29,056 bases of DNA, taken from Oppiella nova. Lineage: Eukaryota > Arthropoda > Arachnida > Sarcoptiformes > Oppiidae. The number at the start of each line of letters is the position of its first letter. Within the stretch, counting starts at the first letter, position 1. A model generated the notes under the pieces. It was not told the DNA's origin and searched no databases. It worked only from the letters and a program-made list of their open reading frames with translations. The DNA is taken from the NCBI GenBank assembly GCA_905397405.1, contig CAJPVJ010000289.1, positions 1-29,056 on the forward strand, written 5' to 3'. The position numbers and the translations under genes are program-made. This document shows positions 9,999 through 21,752 of this stretch, in pieces.

Positions 9999-11003
9999 TT
10001 TATTAGTTTTTATTTAAATTCTAATTCTTTTATTTTTTATTAAGATTTTTTAGTCAATTCTAACTTTAAAGACAACTCTTCAAAAAAATTAAGAAAAATT
10101 GAATGAAAAATAAGAAATATCTTCAGTATATGTCTGACTGTTTTTGTCTGAAAAGTATCTCCAAAACTACTGCTGTTTGGACTAAAAACAAAAACCAAAA
10201 ACTAAAATATACTCAAAATCTTGACATTCATTCTTAGTCTTAGTTTCGATGGCGAGAACACCACCAGAGATGGTAACCACTCGTCAGTCAATATCTAAAT
10301 CCCAATCTATAGCCATAGCTATAGGTATTAAATGTTGAGTTGAGGAGAAGAAAAGGCAATGAATTGAAAGCTTGACTACAATTATAGCCCAAAAAACACT
10401 TGAAATTATGCTTTCAATCACAACATTAAGAGTTAATAGCGATTTGGCAATAGGTGTACGTGAATACATACCAGTGCCTATGTTTCTCGATCTGTGCCCC
10501 TAAACTGTTAGCAATGACCACACCGTGACGGGGCGGGTATGAGAAAGCCTTTAATCATAAACTGAAATCGCAAACTACACACTGTTTTATGCCCACAAAC
10601 GCACTCATAATATCCGTCTATATCTCGAAAATAGCCTTAATTTTTAGCACTCTTTTCTTAAATATCGACTCAGCCTTAAAGGTTGCGTCGGAATTGCCTT
10701 TGATTACGAGAGACAATAATCATATAATAAGAGGGAACTCCACACAACTTATCAAAATATGGGGGGAACTCATACGAGAGATTCATGCGCTCACAGCTAC
10801 GACAACCACCGATATGTATAATACATAGGCGCACCAACCGTATTATGCAACTCATCCTAATTTAGTTCACTCTTCTCTCTCTATCTCTACAATAATATTA
10901 TATTATTTGCTATTTTGCACCGGCATCTCATACCACAGTTACCGTCAGTCCCAGTCCCCACAATTTGATTAATGTTGCCAAATAAGATTTTGAATTTTCC
11001 TAT

Positions 11004-11006
<3 letters not shown>
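9999..11006. other. Non-coding stretch with a GC-richer island
   Basis: No gene is recognised. The part from about 10240 to 10950 is GC-richer than its flanks and carries CCAGTGC at 10471 and GCACCGG at 10917. CTATAGC and GCTATAG form a small palindrome around CATA near 10306-10325. Confidence 0.5.

Positions 11007-11048
<42 letters not shown>
11007..11048. repeat. CT microsatellite
   Basis: About twenty-one uninterrupted CT units. Confidence 0.98.
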
Positions 11049-11050
<2 letters not shown>

Positions 11051-11961
11051 CTTATTATAGTAAACATTAATGTGTTGTTCAAAAGACTTCTTACTTTAAA
11101 AATTAAAGAAAAAATTGAATTAATATTATATTAAAGCAAAAGAAAAATTACTAATATTTATAAACAAAATTTTTATATGATTGAAAGTTTACACTTACGA
11201 ACAAAATGAAAAATATGAAAAATTATTATTAATGAAAAAAATGAATTGAAAAAAAGGTGCGAAAATTGGTTTGAAGTCTCACTCGTTATATTGGCTTTTG
11301 AATTGAAATTGATTTGATAATTGAGTAATAGTTATACAAAAAAACATTTGTTTATTTTGTTGATGTTTTTAATTTAATTTTGTTATTTTAATTTTTATAC
11401 AAAACAAATAAATCAAATATAATTTATTTTTATTTTATCGGAAATATAAGTCAAGAATAAATACGTTTAGAAAATTATTTCAATTTTGAAGTTCAAAAAA
11501 TATATTATACATACATGTTGTATCCGTAGATCCTTGTTATTTTCTCAGTCCGTGTCCAAAACAAACCTACCATTCCCTGTCTGAATGTTTGACTCTAAAA
11601 GAGATCTCAATTGTTTTTTAGGGGAAATAATTGATATAATTTTAATGAATGATCGAGGAAATTATCGGCCACTTTGTGTGTCGCTTATTGCAAACTTAAC
11701 TTAAACTTCACTGAATATAATAGCTGTTAATCATTGGTAAGTCTCCACCAAATTTCCACTCGTCTCGGGATATATACATTTCTCGTCAGTATTTTCATAC
11801 ATAAGGAATATTCACTCTCTTATACTCTTATTTCATATAATGATATTATATTATTTTTTTCTCTCACTCTTATAGTGTATCGTAAATCGTGTATTTAGTC
11901 TCAAACAACAATCAATCATATGTTTGCTCACATACTATAATCAGTTACCCTCTCAAACATC

Positions 11962-11963
<2 letters not shown>
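11049..11963. other. AT-rich non-coding stretch
   Basis: No gene or structured element was recognised. Confidence 0.6.

Positions 11964-12000
<37 letters not shown>
11964..12000. repeat. GA microsatellite
   Basis: About eighteen uninterrupted GA units. Confidence 0.98.
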
Positions 12001-12006
<6 letters not shown>

Positions 12007-12467
12007 TCGGGCGCCGCAGATGCCATTTTAGACAATTATACATTTTTGGCTTATTTACACATTATGTACATCATATACATTAACATTATATACACTTTTC
12101 AGAGGGGTTCGCCTCTCAGCCATACAAACAAAACTCGCTTTTTATTGCCAATCGTCTCTAATCGTAATATTTTTTATTTCTACCGAAAACTATTATATCT
12201 ATTATAAGATATTTACGATTATATTAATATTGCTATAGTATTGAGGGGACGGAGGGAAGGGGAGAGAGGGAACCGAAGAGATTGTTATACATATCTTTCC
12301 ATCAATTATAAAGATTATTGTGCAACAAATATAAAATATAAATCATTTAAAGACATGCAAACTATTACAGAAAAACTAGTCATTTTCAGTTCATTTATGA
12401 AAATATAAAAATGTATTATTTTTGTTAATCCTTTTATCTGTAAAACATTAATACTATAATTAATGAT

Positions 12468-12468
<1 letters not shown>

Positions 12469-12505
<37 letters not shown>
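12469..12505. repeat. AG microsatellite
   Basis: About eighteen AG units. The 470 bases before it hold a small AGAGG/CCTCT hairpin near 12102-12117 and no gene. Confidence 0.98.
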
Positions 12506-12507
<2 letters not shown>

Positions 12508-13921
12508 AGGCAATTAAAATGTCAATATTTGCTTAATTTCAAAAGATTTTTAATTTTATTTATTAAAAAAGCAAAACTAAATTTAAACTTAATTATTATG
12601 GTTATATATCACTGTATAATATCAATATAACTGTATGTAAACATTGAAATACATCCTTATTTTTGCGGGACATCTAATTAATAGATTTGTTATAAATATA
12701 CCGTAAATTTTAAGTGCTTGAAAAAATATTTATTTAAAAAATTAACTCAAACATTTCAATAAACATTTTTACACTAACAACTCGCAACAGCAAATAGATA
12801 TTAAAATTTATGGATCTCTTAATAAATAAATACAAACAACTTTTTAGGCACATGCTACAAAAAAATATACCTGCTCCGACTTATACTAGTGATGTACTTA
12901 CTAGTGATGATCATTATATTTTTTATAGAGAAAATAGTTGAGCCATTAATTTATGATCAGAGAATCGAGAAAATTAACATTTTCTGTAAAGTTTTGTTCA
13001 AAAATTACTTTTAAACAACACATTCATTAAAGCCATGCGAGTATTGGTCTCATCATATACCGGTGCAATCGCCGCGTGAGTCGACCAAAAATAAATGATC
13101 GCTTACTCTAATACCTGTGCCCATACCATACCAAACCTCTTATGCCATATAAATATAATACACTTCTTATGCCAATATCTACGGCTTATTCTTCTCACAC
13201 TTTTCTTCTTACTTATAATAATATTTTATAAATTCATGGACTCAGTGCCGGAGAGCGTTAAAAGTGTGGCAAAAATTATTTTTCTCTAACTTTTGTTGTT
13301 GTTTCGAAATTCTTGCACCCCTTGTACCCCCACTTTTAGTTGTTGTTTATGTTTTATTATATTATTTCTCACAACTAATAAGCCATTGGAAAAGCACTGC
13401 TGATTAGTCTATAACTTATAGCCAGCAGTTATTGTCTTTATAAAAAAAACTTATATAACGCTCAAAGTTATCGCCAACATATAAGTTGTGTGTATAATAA
13501 CCAGGGATTGTGCGGACAGACAATTGCAAAAGTTTTATATACGAGTGCATTAAGAGCTCCGGAATAAGTTACGTATGTATTTATGTATATTCAAGCATTA
13601 ACTTATATACAGAATGTGTATACATTTATATAATATACTGCAGGTCTCATAAGTAATGATCATAAAGTTTGGGTCAATTGTTTTATGCAATCATTTGATA
13701 GCACGAGAGGGTAAGTGCTTTACATAAGTGCGTTCACTATGTTTACGGGGCCTAAGAATTGGCAAAAAACAAAAAAGACTTTATTAACAAAAGCCTTTAC
13801 CTTAGATATACATATATATTATTCGCAATTGTTTTGCTTGACATTGAATGGGAAAGGCGTTTCACATATGAAAAGTTGTTCACAGAAAAACTAATACCAG
13901 AATATATGTATATATTGTTTC

Positions 13922-13924
<3 letters not shown>
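12506..13924. other. Non-coding stretch
   Basis: No gene is recognised. It contains CCGGTGC at 13060 and CCTGTGC at 13114, a GTCGAC at 13080, and the hairpin listed separately at 13396-13429. Confidence 0.55.
13396..13429. repeat. Short two-part hairpin
   Basis: ACTGCTG pairs with CAGCAGT on the outside. CTATAA pairs with TTATAG on the inside around a single C. The whole is 34 bases with 13 base pairs. Its function is unknown, and it may be chance in AT-rich DNA. Confidence 0.6.

Positions 13925-13952
<28 letters not shown>
13925..13952. repeat. CT microsatellite
   Basis: About fourteen CT units. Confidence 0.97.
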
Positions 13953-13955
<3 letters not shown>

Positions 13956-14611
13956 GTTATCTAACTCTTACTTCAATTGCGAGAGACTTTCATTGCAAAC
14001 AACTTTTAGTCTAATTTATTGTAATCTTTTATTTCTCTCTCTTTAACTGCAAAATAGATAACAATAAATAATGAGTGAATATAACGCCAAACACTGAAAT
14101 ATGAATGGATTTGAGGCACGTATGCAAACGCTATGGGAAAGGGCTGTACGATTGGGCACTGGCTATGAGAGGTATGGGAGATGGCAGAGAAGGCACTGGA
14201 CATACAAATCCAAAGGCATCGCAATTATTCCTTTGGGTTCACAAACGTAAATGCATTTAAAGAATTGGCAAAAAATAGTGAAAATCACACAATCGTTGGC
14301 CAGTCGTACAGTTATACTGCCATTCCGTTGACAAAATTTTTCGTTTGATTCACTCAAACATAGTATTCCTAGCGTTCAGTAGTGGCAGAGAGTGAGTGGC
14401 TGTGTGTCTACTGTACTGTATGTGAGCTATGGGTTGATGGTATGGTATGGTATGTGTGTGCCATGACTGCCGGTGCCATTAGGAAGTCGTGTCACGTCTC
14501 CATTGGACTCATTGTAATTCCTTTTGGGTTCTGTCGTACACTTCATAGCGCTTTCACGTCACGAACAAATCAAATGAACGACACATTGAGACTCGCAATC
14601 CGGCGCTAAAG

Positions 14612-14692
14612 ATGCTCACTATCACCACCACTACAGCTCCTACAGTACGGCTGCTGGTGGTACTGGTGCTGGTCCTCTGCCAGCACCAGTAG
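14612..14692 (+). CDS. Weak candidate signal-peptide exon
   Basis: ATG 14612 opens a 26-codon frame with a hydrophobic run RLLVVLVLVLC at residues 13-23, then QHQ and a stop. The run resembles a signal peptide. A GTAGTA at 14689-14694 could act as a splice donor just before the stop. Against this, the hydrophobic run is written in a CTG/GTG triplet-like tract that also forms the hairpin at 14661-14691, several ATGs lie upstream, and no second exon was found. Confidence 0.13.
   Translation: MLTITTTTAPTVRLLVVLVLVLCQHQ
14661..14691. repeat. 12-bp hairpin
   Basis: TACTGGTGCTGG at 14661-14672 is perfectly inverted at 14680-14691 around a 7-base loop. Both arms contain the ACTGGTGC motif. Confidence 0.85.
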
Positions 14693-14900
14693 TAGTGGTA
14701 GTGGTGAATGTGTGTCTGCTTCTGGTGCCTCACAATGTCTTTTCTGGTCTCTCAATGTGTCGGTGCATACGTCCAACGCTTAACAACCTTTGGCTCAATT
14801 CTGGAGCTTATCTAATGCCAAAGCAATGCTCTTTCTAGTCGTATATGACTGCTGTGTATGTGTTATGCCATCAATGACTGCACTCTCTATTAATGTCTTC

Positions 14901-15720
14901 TCACGTCTTCACTGAAAACACTGTAATCTTAAATGTTTTCAAAAAATAAAGAATTTTTTATAAGAATCTCAAACTTTATTTTTTGCTTTTAGTAGAGATT
15001 TATATTTTAGAGGAAAAATATTTTTTATTTTTCTACTAAACCTTCAGATATAAAGAATAATATCGATATTATTACATTCTGTGGACTCTAATTAGGTTTT
15101 GTTTGATTATTTATTTATTACCAAAAACTAAACGCTTTTAAGAGTAATAAAAGCAAATATTGTTGTTATCAATGAATACATAATAATAATAAAAAACTTA
15201 ATTTTCTATTTTGTTCCGGCGTTTCACAGATTAATTTCTGGGATAAGACAGAGTGGGATCACGTTTTGATTTTGTTGCATACCGTATATATTTGCTGCAC
15301 CTTTAATCAAATGTCAGCTATTTATTGTCGACACAAATACCTGTGCAATGGCTTTGGGTGACAATTCTAATCGATTATTGTTTTACTATCATAGCATTGC
15401 ATACCATTCCTGTTTGCGTATGTCGACAATGTCGACCACTTTTAGTAATTAGCCAGAATATTAATGTATGGTAAACAATACATTGAGTATAGAATTGACT
15501 ATTTTGTATGAACTTTGTATTGCCATCACTGGTGTGTAGAAAACCATTAGCTTTTCATACGAACAGAGAGTGAATGAATGAACGATTGAAGTCAATCCTA
15601 AATTAAGTTAAACACAATGCAAAAAATTAAAACAAATTCTCTGCCATTAAATGTTAGAACAAAAGAGTGGAGAAAATATATTTAGTCACTGTATTGTAGT
15701 GTAGATATAGTAATGATCTC
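14901..15720. other. Non-coding stretch
   Basis: No gene is recognised. It carries CCTGTGC at 15340 and three GTCGAC sites at 15327, 15422 and 15431. Confidence 0.55.
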
Positions 15721-15804
15721 CTGTACGGCACATCACATCAGACCTCAATATCCTTTAATATATTGGAGAGTCAGTGATGTGAACAACATATAAGTGCCGT
15801 ACAG
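15721..15804. ncRNA. 84-nt imperfect hairpin, possible structured RNA or MITE remnant
   Basis: CTGTACGGCAC at 15721-15731 pairs perfectly with 15794-15804. TCACATCA at 15733-15740 pairs with TGATGTGA at 15775-15782. GAC pairs with 15770-15772, CTC with 15766-15768, and AATAT with 15760-15764, around an 8-base loop. The total is 30 base pairs. The 3' side carries an 11-base bulge opposite a single base, and a single stem of that shape is unusual for a microRNA precursor. No target-site duplication is visible. The nested arms are too ordered to be likely chance, but the class is unknown. Confidence 0.45.
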
Positions 15805-15818
15805 AGCGTGAGTGAGTG

Positions 15819-15822
<4 letters not shown>

Positions 15823-15852
<30 letters not shown>
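15823..15852. repeat. AG microsatellite
   Basis: About fifteen AG units, starting 18 bases after the 84-nt hairpin. Confidence 0.97.
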
Positions 15853-15853
<1 letters not shown>

Positions 15854-16410
15854 ATCCATTTATTTGATAGAGAATATCACATATAATATAATAAGAGAGA
15901 GTACAGAGAGTACAGACGGTATAAACAGTAACGAATACAAACGGAAACCCAATGTAAGCCAACATTTGTTTTTGTGGTAACAGAGAAAAGCGTTGCAATT
16001 GATATTTAGTGCACAAAAAATAGACATTAGTGCAGAGAAAACACAATATTTTGTTTTTAAAAACTTTGTATTACATCTGCATTTAAAAGAGGAGAATCAC
16101 TTTTGCCGTTTTGCTGAACGCAGTAATTTTCAATTGACATTTCCCTTCATAAGCCGGTGCTCTTAAATATACTCTAAATATTTTCAAACAACATTTCCCG
16201 TCCCCCACCTCTCAGTCACTACCTCTCACTCTCTGTGTATATTGAATCTAATGTCCAGAATTGTAGTGATTATGGCCAGCAATAAACGACTTTTTAAAAA
16301 CAGTCATCGACTCTCTTGTAAATTATATATTTTCATATCCAGGTATATATACAAAGAGTGTTCTCTCTATAATATGTTTATATACAGCACAGGAGTTATA
16401 TATTACAACA
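15853..16410. other. Non-coding stretch
   Basis: No gene is recognised. It holds CCGGTGCTC at 16154-16162. Confidence 0.55.
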
Positions 16411-16436
16411 TCTCTCTCTCTCTCTCTCTCTCTCTC
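16411..16436. repeat. CT microsatellite
   Basis: About thirteen CT units. Confidence 0.97.
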
Positions 16437-16560
16437 GCAATGTATTCTTATGACTTGCAGTCAGTGTTCAAAAATTATATTCTATTTTCTAATATTTAGA
16501 AATACAATTTGCTTTTAACTATAATTTTATTAAGAGAGTACCACTTGTCTTACCACAAGT

Positions 16561-16582
16561 AGAGAGAGAGAGAGAGAGAGAG
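16561..16582. repeat. AG microsatellite
   Basis: About eleven AG units, 124 bases after the preceding CT run and opposite in sense. Confidence 0.97.
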
Positions 16583-17803
16583 CGGCCAGAGATGAGTAGT
16601 GACTAATAGAGGCAGAGGTAGAGCCAGTGAAATGACAAAATAGATTTTTGAGCTGCCATTGCATTACTTTTTTGCACTGGATTTAAATTAATGAGTACTT
16701 TAATAATTACCTACCTGTGCAGTGCCAGCGAGGATGAGAAAGTCATTAGTTAATAATAATAGCTCTGATATATATTTTGTTTAGTGAATAGTGAACTACA
16801 TTAGAGATGTCTTTGATTGCATCACATAACTTGTGTTACCTTTACAGCTACCAGTGCTCAGTATATACCTGTGCTCTCGGACTGAGAGAAAGAAAAAATA
16901 ATAATTTCTAGTAATGTTATAATTATTGAAGAGATATTCACATTATATGATTGCCTTTGACTTCTATAGTAATGATCTTTTATAACAAATTCTATAAATA
17001 CATCTAAAAACTAATTCCTCTCTCCCTTTCCCTCTTTTATTCTCTCACTCACCTACCTGTCCCTCTATTTGCTATAATACAGGAAGTTATTTGACTTATA
17101 ATTAATTATTTTATTACTTAAAAAACTTTTATTATTACTATGATTTTCTTTTGATATTTTATTATTATTTATCAATTATACGGCGAAAAAAGGTTTCGGG
17201 AAAATATACAAAACAAAAATCCTATTTTCAATTAAAAACAATTCTCGAGAAAACACAGACAGACATTCCGTTTGAATATTTAATTTCTCACATAATTTAT
17301 TCATCACATCTTTGAAGGTGTCATTCAATCAGTCAAAGGGACGACACTTTTATTTTGTTGATTATTCTTTGAACGCATCGATTGAAGTAAATTTTAAGTA
17401 ATATATCTACAAAAGTAAGAAATTTATATATATTTTGTCGACAAAAATAACAAAAACGTTTTTTCCTTCACTTTTTGCAGTTAAAAAGACACAGAGATAG
17501 TGACAGACATTGAGTTAATAGAGAGTGGAAGATAGGAATGAAGAGAAAAAATATTTTAATCTAATGTTTATAATGATTATTGCGATCAAATAATCACTTA
17601 GTCTTCGCGCGCCGTATAATATGAAGGTTGGAAAAGCTGCCCGTGCTCTGTGTGCCAGTTCCAGGCGTGTTATGCCAATACATCATAATAGTTATAAACA
17701 CAACAAAATGTGAATCCAAATAATTTTCCAAATAATATTAATATTAGCAAAAACATATGGAAAAGGGAGTCAGATACAGAATCAATGCGAGAATAGATAT
17801 ACT

Positions 17804-17808
<5 letters not shown>
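16583..17808. other. Non-coding stretch with a CYNGTGC cluster
   Basis: No gene is recognised. CCTGTGC at 16714, CCAGTGCTC at 16851 and CCTGTGCTC at 16868 lie within 170 bases, and CCCGTGCTC lies at 17640. A CG-dense piece (CTTCGCGCGCCG) lies near 17602. Confidence 0.5.

Positions 17809-17845
<37 letters not shown>
17809..17845. repeat. CT microsatellite
   Basis: About eighteen CT units. Confidence 0.98.
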
Positions 17846-17850
<5 letters not shown>

Positions 17851-17978
17851 ATATATGTATTTGGGGACAAGAGAATAATATATTAATAATCATATCTAAC
17901 GTAAGAGAATAAAAAATATAATATAAGGGAGAGATGAGTGCAATATATTAATATGTATTGTAGTGTTAGACTGCACGC

Positions 17979-18009
17979 GAAACTCCAATATTGGTGTGAA
18001 TGGAGTTTC
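17979..18009. repeat. 9-bp hairpin
   Basis: GAAACTCCA is perfectly inverted as TGGAGTTTC around a 13-base loop. No function is inferred. Confidence 0.7.
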
Positions 18010-18048
18010 ACTTACTTTTTTGCAAATGCACTGAAAGAGTGGGAGACG

Positions 18049-18076
18049 TATATATATATATATATATATATATATA
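18049..18076. repeat. TA microsatellite
   Basis: About fourteen TA units, the only long TA tract in the window. Confidence 0.98.
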
Positions 18077-19676
18077 AGTTGGTTACGAGACTATAAATTA
18101 AATTTTGATTATAAATATCAATCAAAAACTCATAAGAAATCATTACCAGAAACAGCGGCTAAAGAAATGTGTGATTCATATATTGATAGTGTATTTTATA
18201 TACGTATGTGATGTTACTATCAATATCTGGTATGATGTCAATAGGATTTTAATATTTATAAATAAGGTTTAGATTTTTTGTTGTGTCAATTATACAATTG
18301 TGTAAAAAAGTCATAAAAATTTTCTGTATATACTTAAGAATTCAATTCAATTCCTTAATAATAAATATTTCTAAAACACACAATTATAAGATATTTTTAA
18401 ACAATTTTCTCAGAATAACTGAGCGATTATGAAACATACAGTTTTCTGTGTCACAAATACCTATTGAGATAGAGATTGAGTTTATATAATATAAATTGTG
18501 CGCTTAGAGTCACTAAATTATTTATTGGATGTAATTGTAATAAAAACTACATTTTAAGGGTATTTTCTGCCCTATTCTCGCCTCACAGTCTTATAAAAAT
18601 ACTGACGCTTTAGAGTACGCTATACTATGGACTCTGAATTTTGAAACCAAATTATGAGTTGAATCTGAAATCTAGCATAAAGTGAGCGCAAAACCAAGTG
18701 CTTTGCGAAACGCCAAACGAGTCCAGAATCACGTTTTTAAGGAAGGGCTAGCAGTCGAGGCAGGAAATTAGCTGTGGCTGTGGCCCACTATATGACCCCT
18801 TCCTCCTCCATACAATACAGCCAAAGCATATGAATTCATTCATAAAACACTGTGTGTTACAGGTATATACACCGCTCAATACACGGCCCTCTCATGTGTT
18901 TATATATCACATGAATTGTGAATTGAGAGAAAAACTTCTTTTTTAAATAGTTTGACCCCAAAAATGTTTGCAGTGTTTGTAACATATAAGGGATAATATA
19001 AGGGACGACTCGTTTTGGCTCAACAGTGCCCTTAGACCTTGTTTTTTATTACACCATTGCTTCCTATGTAATGAAAATTCAATTAATATTTCTTCTTTGA
19101 AAGGATTTACTCCCAAATCATGAAAAAATTATTGAACAAAAAAAGAGGAGCGTATGAAAGGCCTGTCCGATGAATATATGCACCATTGTATAGGAGAGGG
19201 AGAGAAGTTGTGATTAATTTTTTGTTTTAATATATTAAATAATAGTACTAAGAATGGAGCCAATATATAAAAAGGCAACGGTGCTATTCAGGTATGCTTT
19301 TCAATACAATTATATAATAGTTTTGGTTAACATTACGTGACGACCCCTTTGGCACAGAATTGGTGTAGTCTTTGGTCGCACCACGACTTACAACACGTAT
19401 CCAATGAGACACTGCTTTCAAATAAAACATTTCTCAAACATGTATAAAGAGTTTTCAATGAATTGTTGAGTGAATATCACATTTCGAAGAATGGATAGAA
19501 AATGTACACAAAAAGCATAGCTTGTGTTGACCTGAGAGTCAACCCATACCTGCGCCGACAGATAGGGAAAGACCGACGACTACGGAATGAATGAGAGGAA
19601 CGTCATATAAGTATAAGTATTGGTGGCATTTGATATTTATAACAAACAGTACAAACCTTACCCCAGAGAAAGTGTG

Positions 19677-19680
<4 letters not shown>
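18077..19680. other. Non-coding stretch
   Basis: No gene is recognised. GC rises somewhat at about 18580-18850 and again after 19500. GTTGAC/GTCAAC forms a small hairpin near 19525-19543. Confidence 0.5.

Positions 19681-19721
<41 letters not shown>
19681..19721. repeat. CT microsatellite
   Basis: About twenty uninterrupted CT units. Confidence 0.98.
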
Positions 19722-19722
<1 letters not shown>

Positions 19723-20160
19723 ACCACATTCTCTACGGAATGGTGAGAACCAGTCAGTTGTCTCTCTCATACCATCTCTCGTAAGCATAACTCCATTGAC
19801 ACGACTTGTTTAGCGGCTTTGTTGTCGATGTGGTGCAGCACTGGTAGGACTCGTATCGGGCTATGGCTTACCATTAGTTACAGGTTGACGTTTGGCGTTT
19901 GGCTTTCACTTTGTGGTACTTGTCTTATCAATCATACAAATGACTTCTCTCTCCACAGTCTGACCGTACCATTCAATACAGTTTTGTCTCCCAATTCTCT
20001 ATTCAAGTCATCCAACAATACAACAGTCAGTCTGTGCTAAACAGTGATACCCAACAGTCCTCCTCATTCACGGCACATACATATCGTGTGCAACAAATGC
20101 GAGTGGAGTCGGTGTTGGCATGTGATGCATGTGATACCACTTATTATTGATATTATTACT
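19722..20160. other. GC-richer island without a clear gene
   Basis: It is markedly GC-richer than the DNA around it. It contains GCACTGGT at 19838 and the weak exon candidate at 19959-20150. The open frame starting at 19819 is on the same strand in a different frame and is no better supported. Confidence 0.4.
19959..20150 (+). CDS. Weak candidate internal or terminal exon
   Basis: CTTCTCTCTCCACAG ending at 19958 is a good splice-acceptor match. From it one frame runs open for 63 codons (SDRTIQYSFVSQFSIQVIQQ at its start) to TGA at 20148-20150. The product would be rich in Gln and Ser. Composition is closer to the real exon at 887-1129 than to the AT-rich flanks. No upstream exon, domain or family was found, and an open run of this length can occur by chance in a GC-richer island. 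Confidence 0.18.
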   Translation, partial: SDRTIQYSFVSQFSIQVIQQYNSQSVLNSDTQQSSSFTAHTYRVQQMRVESVLACDACDTTYY

Positions 20161-20432
20161 AAATAAAAGCTCTTTTGTTATTGACTTTTATTGATAGCAA
20201 TAAATAAGTTTTTGCCCCATTTCGACAACACACTACTACTGTATTTGTAACGCAAACCTATTCTTACGGCCATTAAATATATGAGAATATAATTGCAACA
20301 GATTTTGCTCTCAATTAGCTTTGACTTAGAAATAGAAATTTTATTTTAATGGTATTGACTCTCGTGTTGTGTTTGTAACAGTTTTTCTATACTATTCTAC
20401 TTAATACTAATATATACTGTATTTACTGAGTG

Positions 20433-20435
<3 letters not shown>

Positions 20436-20475
<40 letters not shown>

Positions 20476-20479
20476 GAGA
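20436..20479. repeat. AG microsatellite
   Basis: About twenty-two AG units with one GG interruption. Confidence 0.98.
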
Positions 20480-20682
20480 CTGATGAGAAGTCCGTGCGTT
20501 CACCTCAATTCTGGTCACAAAATTCTGACTTAACTTTTTAAAGACTTTTTACTACTAATAAAATAGAGGAGAAAATGTAGTGATAGGAGAGAATGAGGCA
20601 CTCTTTTGCTGCCCCTAAATGACTAATACATAGACAACACATACAGCCATACGTAAGGAAACACTCCCTTCGCTATCATTGG

Positions 20683-20707
20683 AATAATAATAATAATAAT
20701 AATAATA
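20683..20707. repeat. AAT microsatellite
   Basis: About eight AAT units. Confidence 0.97.
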
Positions 20708-21540
20708 AAAGGAGAAGATCTGCACGAAATAGTCTCTCAATCTTTACATTTCTAATAGTTTTGGCGTTCAATTCAAATATTCTCTTATCGTGTGTCGAAA
20801 TACTATACATAAAAAGTATTTTTTATATTATATATTCAGCTGAATGCCAATAATTAAGAGAAACAGTTATCTCTGTGACAGTAATAGTGATTCAGATATA
20901 TATTTCGCTCTCAAATACAATAATACATTGAAAACAGCACTCGGAGTGAAGATATAAATCATTTCGCGCATCAAATACGAGAATAAATTATAAGTAAAAT
21001 AATTGTCGGTTTAATCTCTTTTAGGGCAGAAATGAGAGAGAATTTTATGAATCAAAAGTAAACCGTCAACTTTTTTTCGGTGTTATATATTTTGTGCGAT
21101 AATTTTTAATATAAAAATTTTTATTTCTTATTTTTTATTTTATTTTTTTACTGAGATTTGATTCAACCGTAATTTGGAAATTATTTCTTTTGCCATAAGA
21201 GATAATAAATTTGTTGATCCAGTGTTGCCATTAACTCGTGGGCACCATCACTATCAGCTCGGCCTACGGACAAGACTGGTGTAGGACTGGTGTATGTGTG
21301 GTGTGTCTGCGAAGTCACGAATTCCTATACTAACCTGCGATACATGTGTTGTAATCCTAATAAACATTACTGTACGCATTATACAAAATTGTTTCAGAAA
21401 TATACACATTATATAAAGTTAGACCTCTGTTACCAAAATTTAATTTCCATCCCCTGTTTCGCCCGAAACACACGCCACAGCCCTATCCCTCAAGTATTTC
21501 AGAGCACCAGCACTGGAATCGCTGCGAACCTGGACTCAGG

Positions 21541-21545
<5 letters not shown>
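20708..21545. other. Non-coding stretch with a GC-rich end
   Basis: No gene is recognised. The last 100 bases are GC-rich and include the inverted pair of motifs GAGCACCAGCACTGG at 21502-21516, directly before a GA tract. The open frame here begins at GTG, not ATG, and runs into the GA tract. Confidence 0.45.
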
Positions 21546-21587
<42 letters not shown>

Positions 21588-21591
21588 AGAG
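21546..21591. repeat. GA microsatellite
   Basis: About twenty-three GA units with one AA interruption. Confidence 0.98.
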
Positions 21592-21730
21592 CCTTTGGTC
21601 CAAAAATTTGCTGAAGTAAAAACTTGTTGGAGGAGAGCCTAAAAAAGTCATTATCGTATGCTTGAGGCAAATCTTTGCATTTTGTGTGTGAACTTAAGCA
21701 CTGGATTTTGTGCACAAAAAATACTGCAAA

Positions 21731-21752
21731 TCTCTCTCTCTCTCTCTCTCTC
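21731..21752. repeat. CT microsatellite
   Basis: About eleven CT units. Confidence 0.97.

Larger units (their letters stand above)
14100..14900. other. GC-richer island without a clear gene
   Basis: Base composition rises well above the flanks. An initiator-like TTCAGT lies at 14375-14380. TGGTATGG repeats occur near 14436-14452. CYNGTGC-type sites lie at 14470, 14664 and, inverted, around 14682. Open frames exist on both strands but begin at non-ATG codons or are short. It could be a promoter, a UTR or an enhancer. Nothing shows which. Confidence 0.4.

Noticed and set aside
14382-14609. 75-codon open frame
   Set aside because: It begins with GTG and has no domain or start context. It is more likely a leader or regulatory island.
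21290-21619. 109-codon open frame on the plus strand
   Set aside because: It starts at GTG rather than ATG, ends in a GA tract, and has no promoter or splice support. Its GC-rich middle is also open in other frames.
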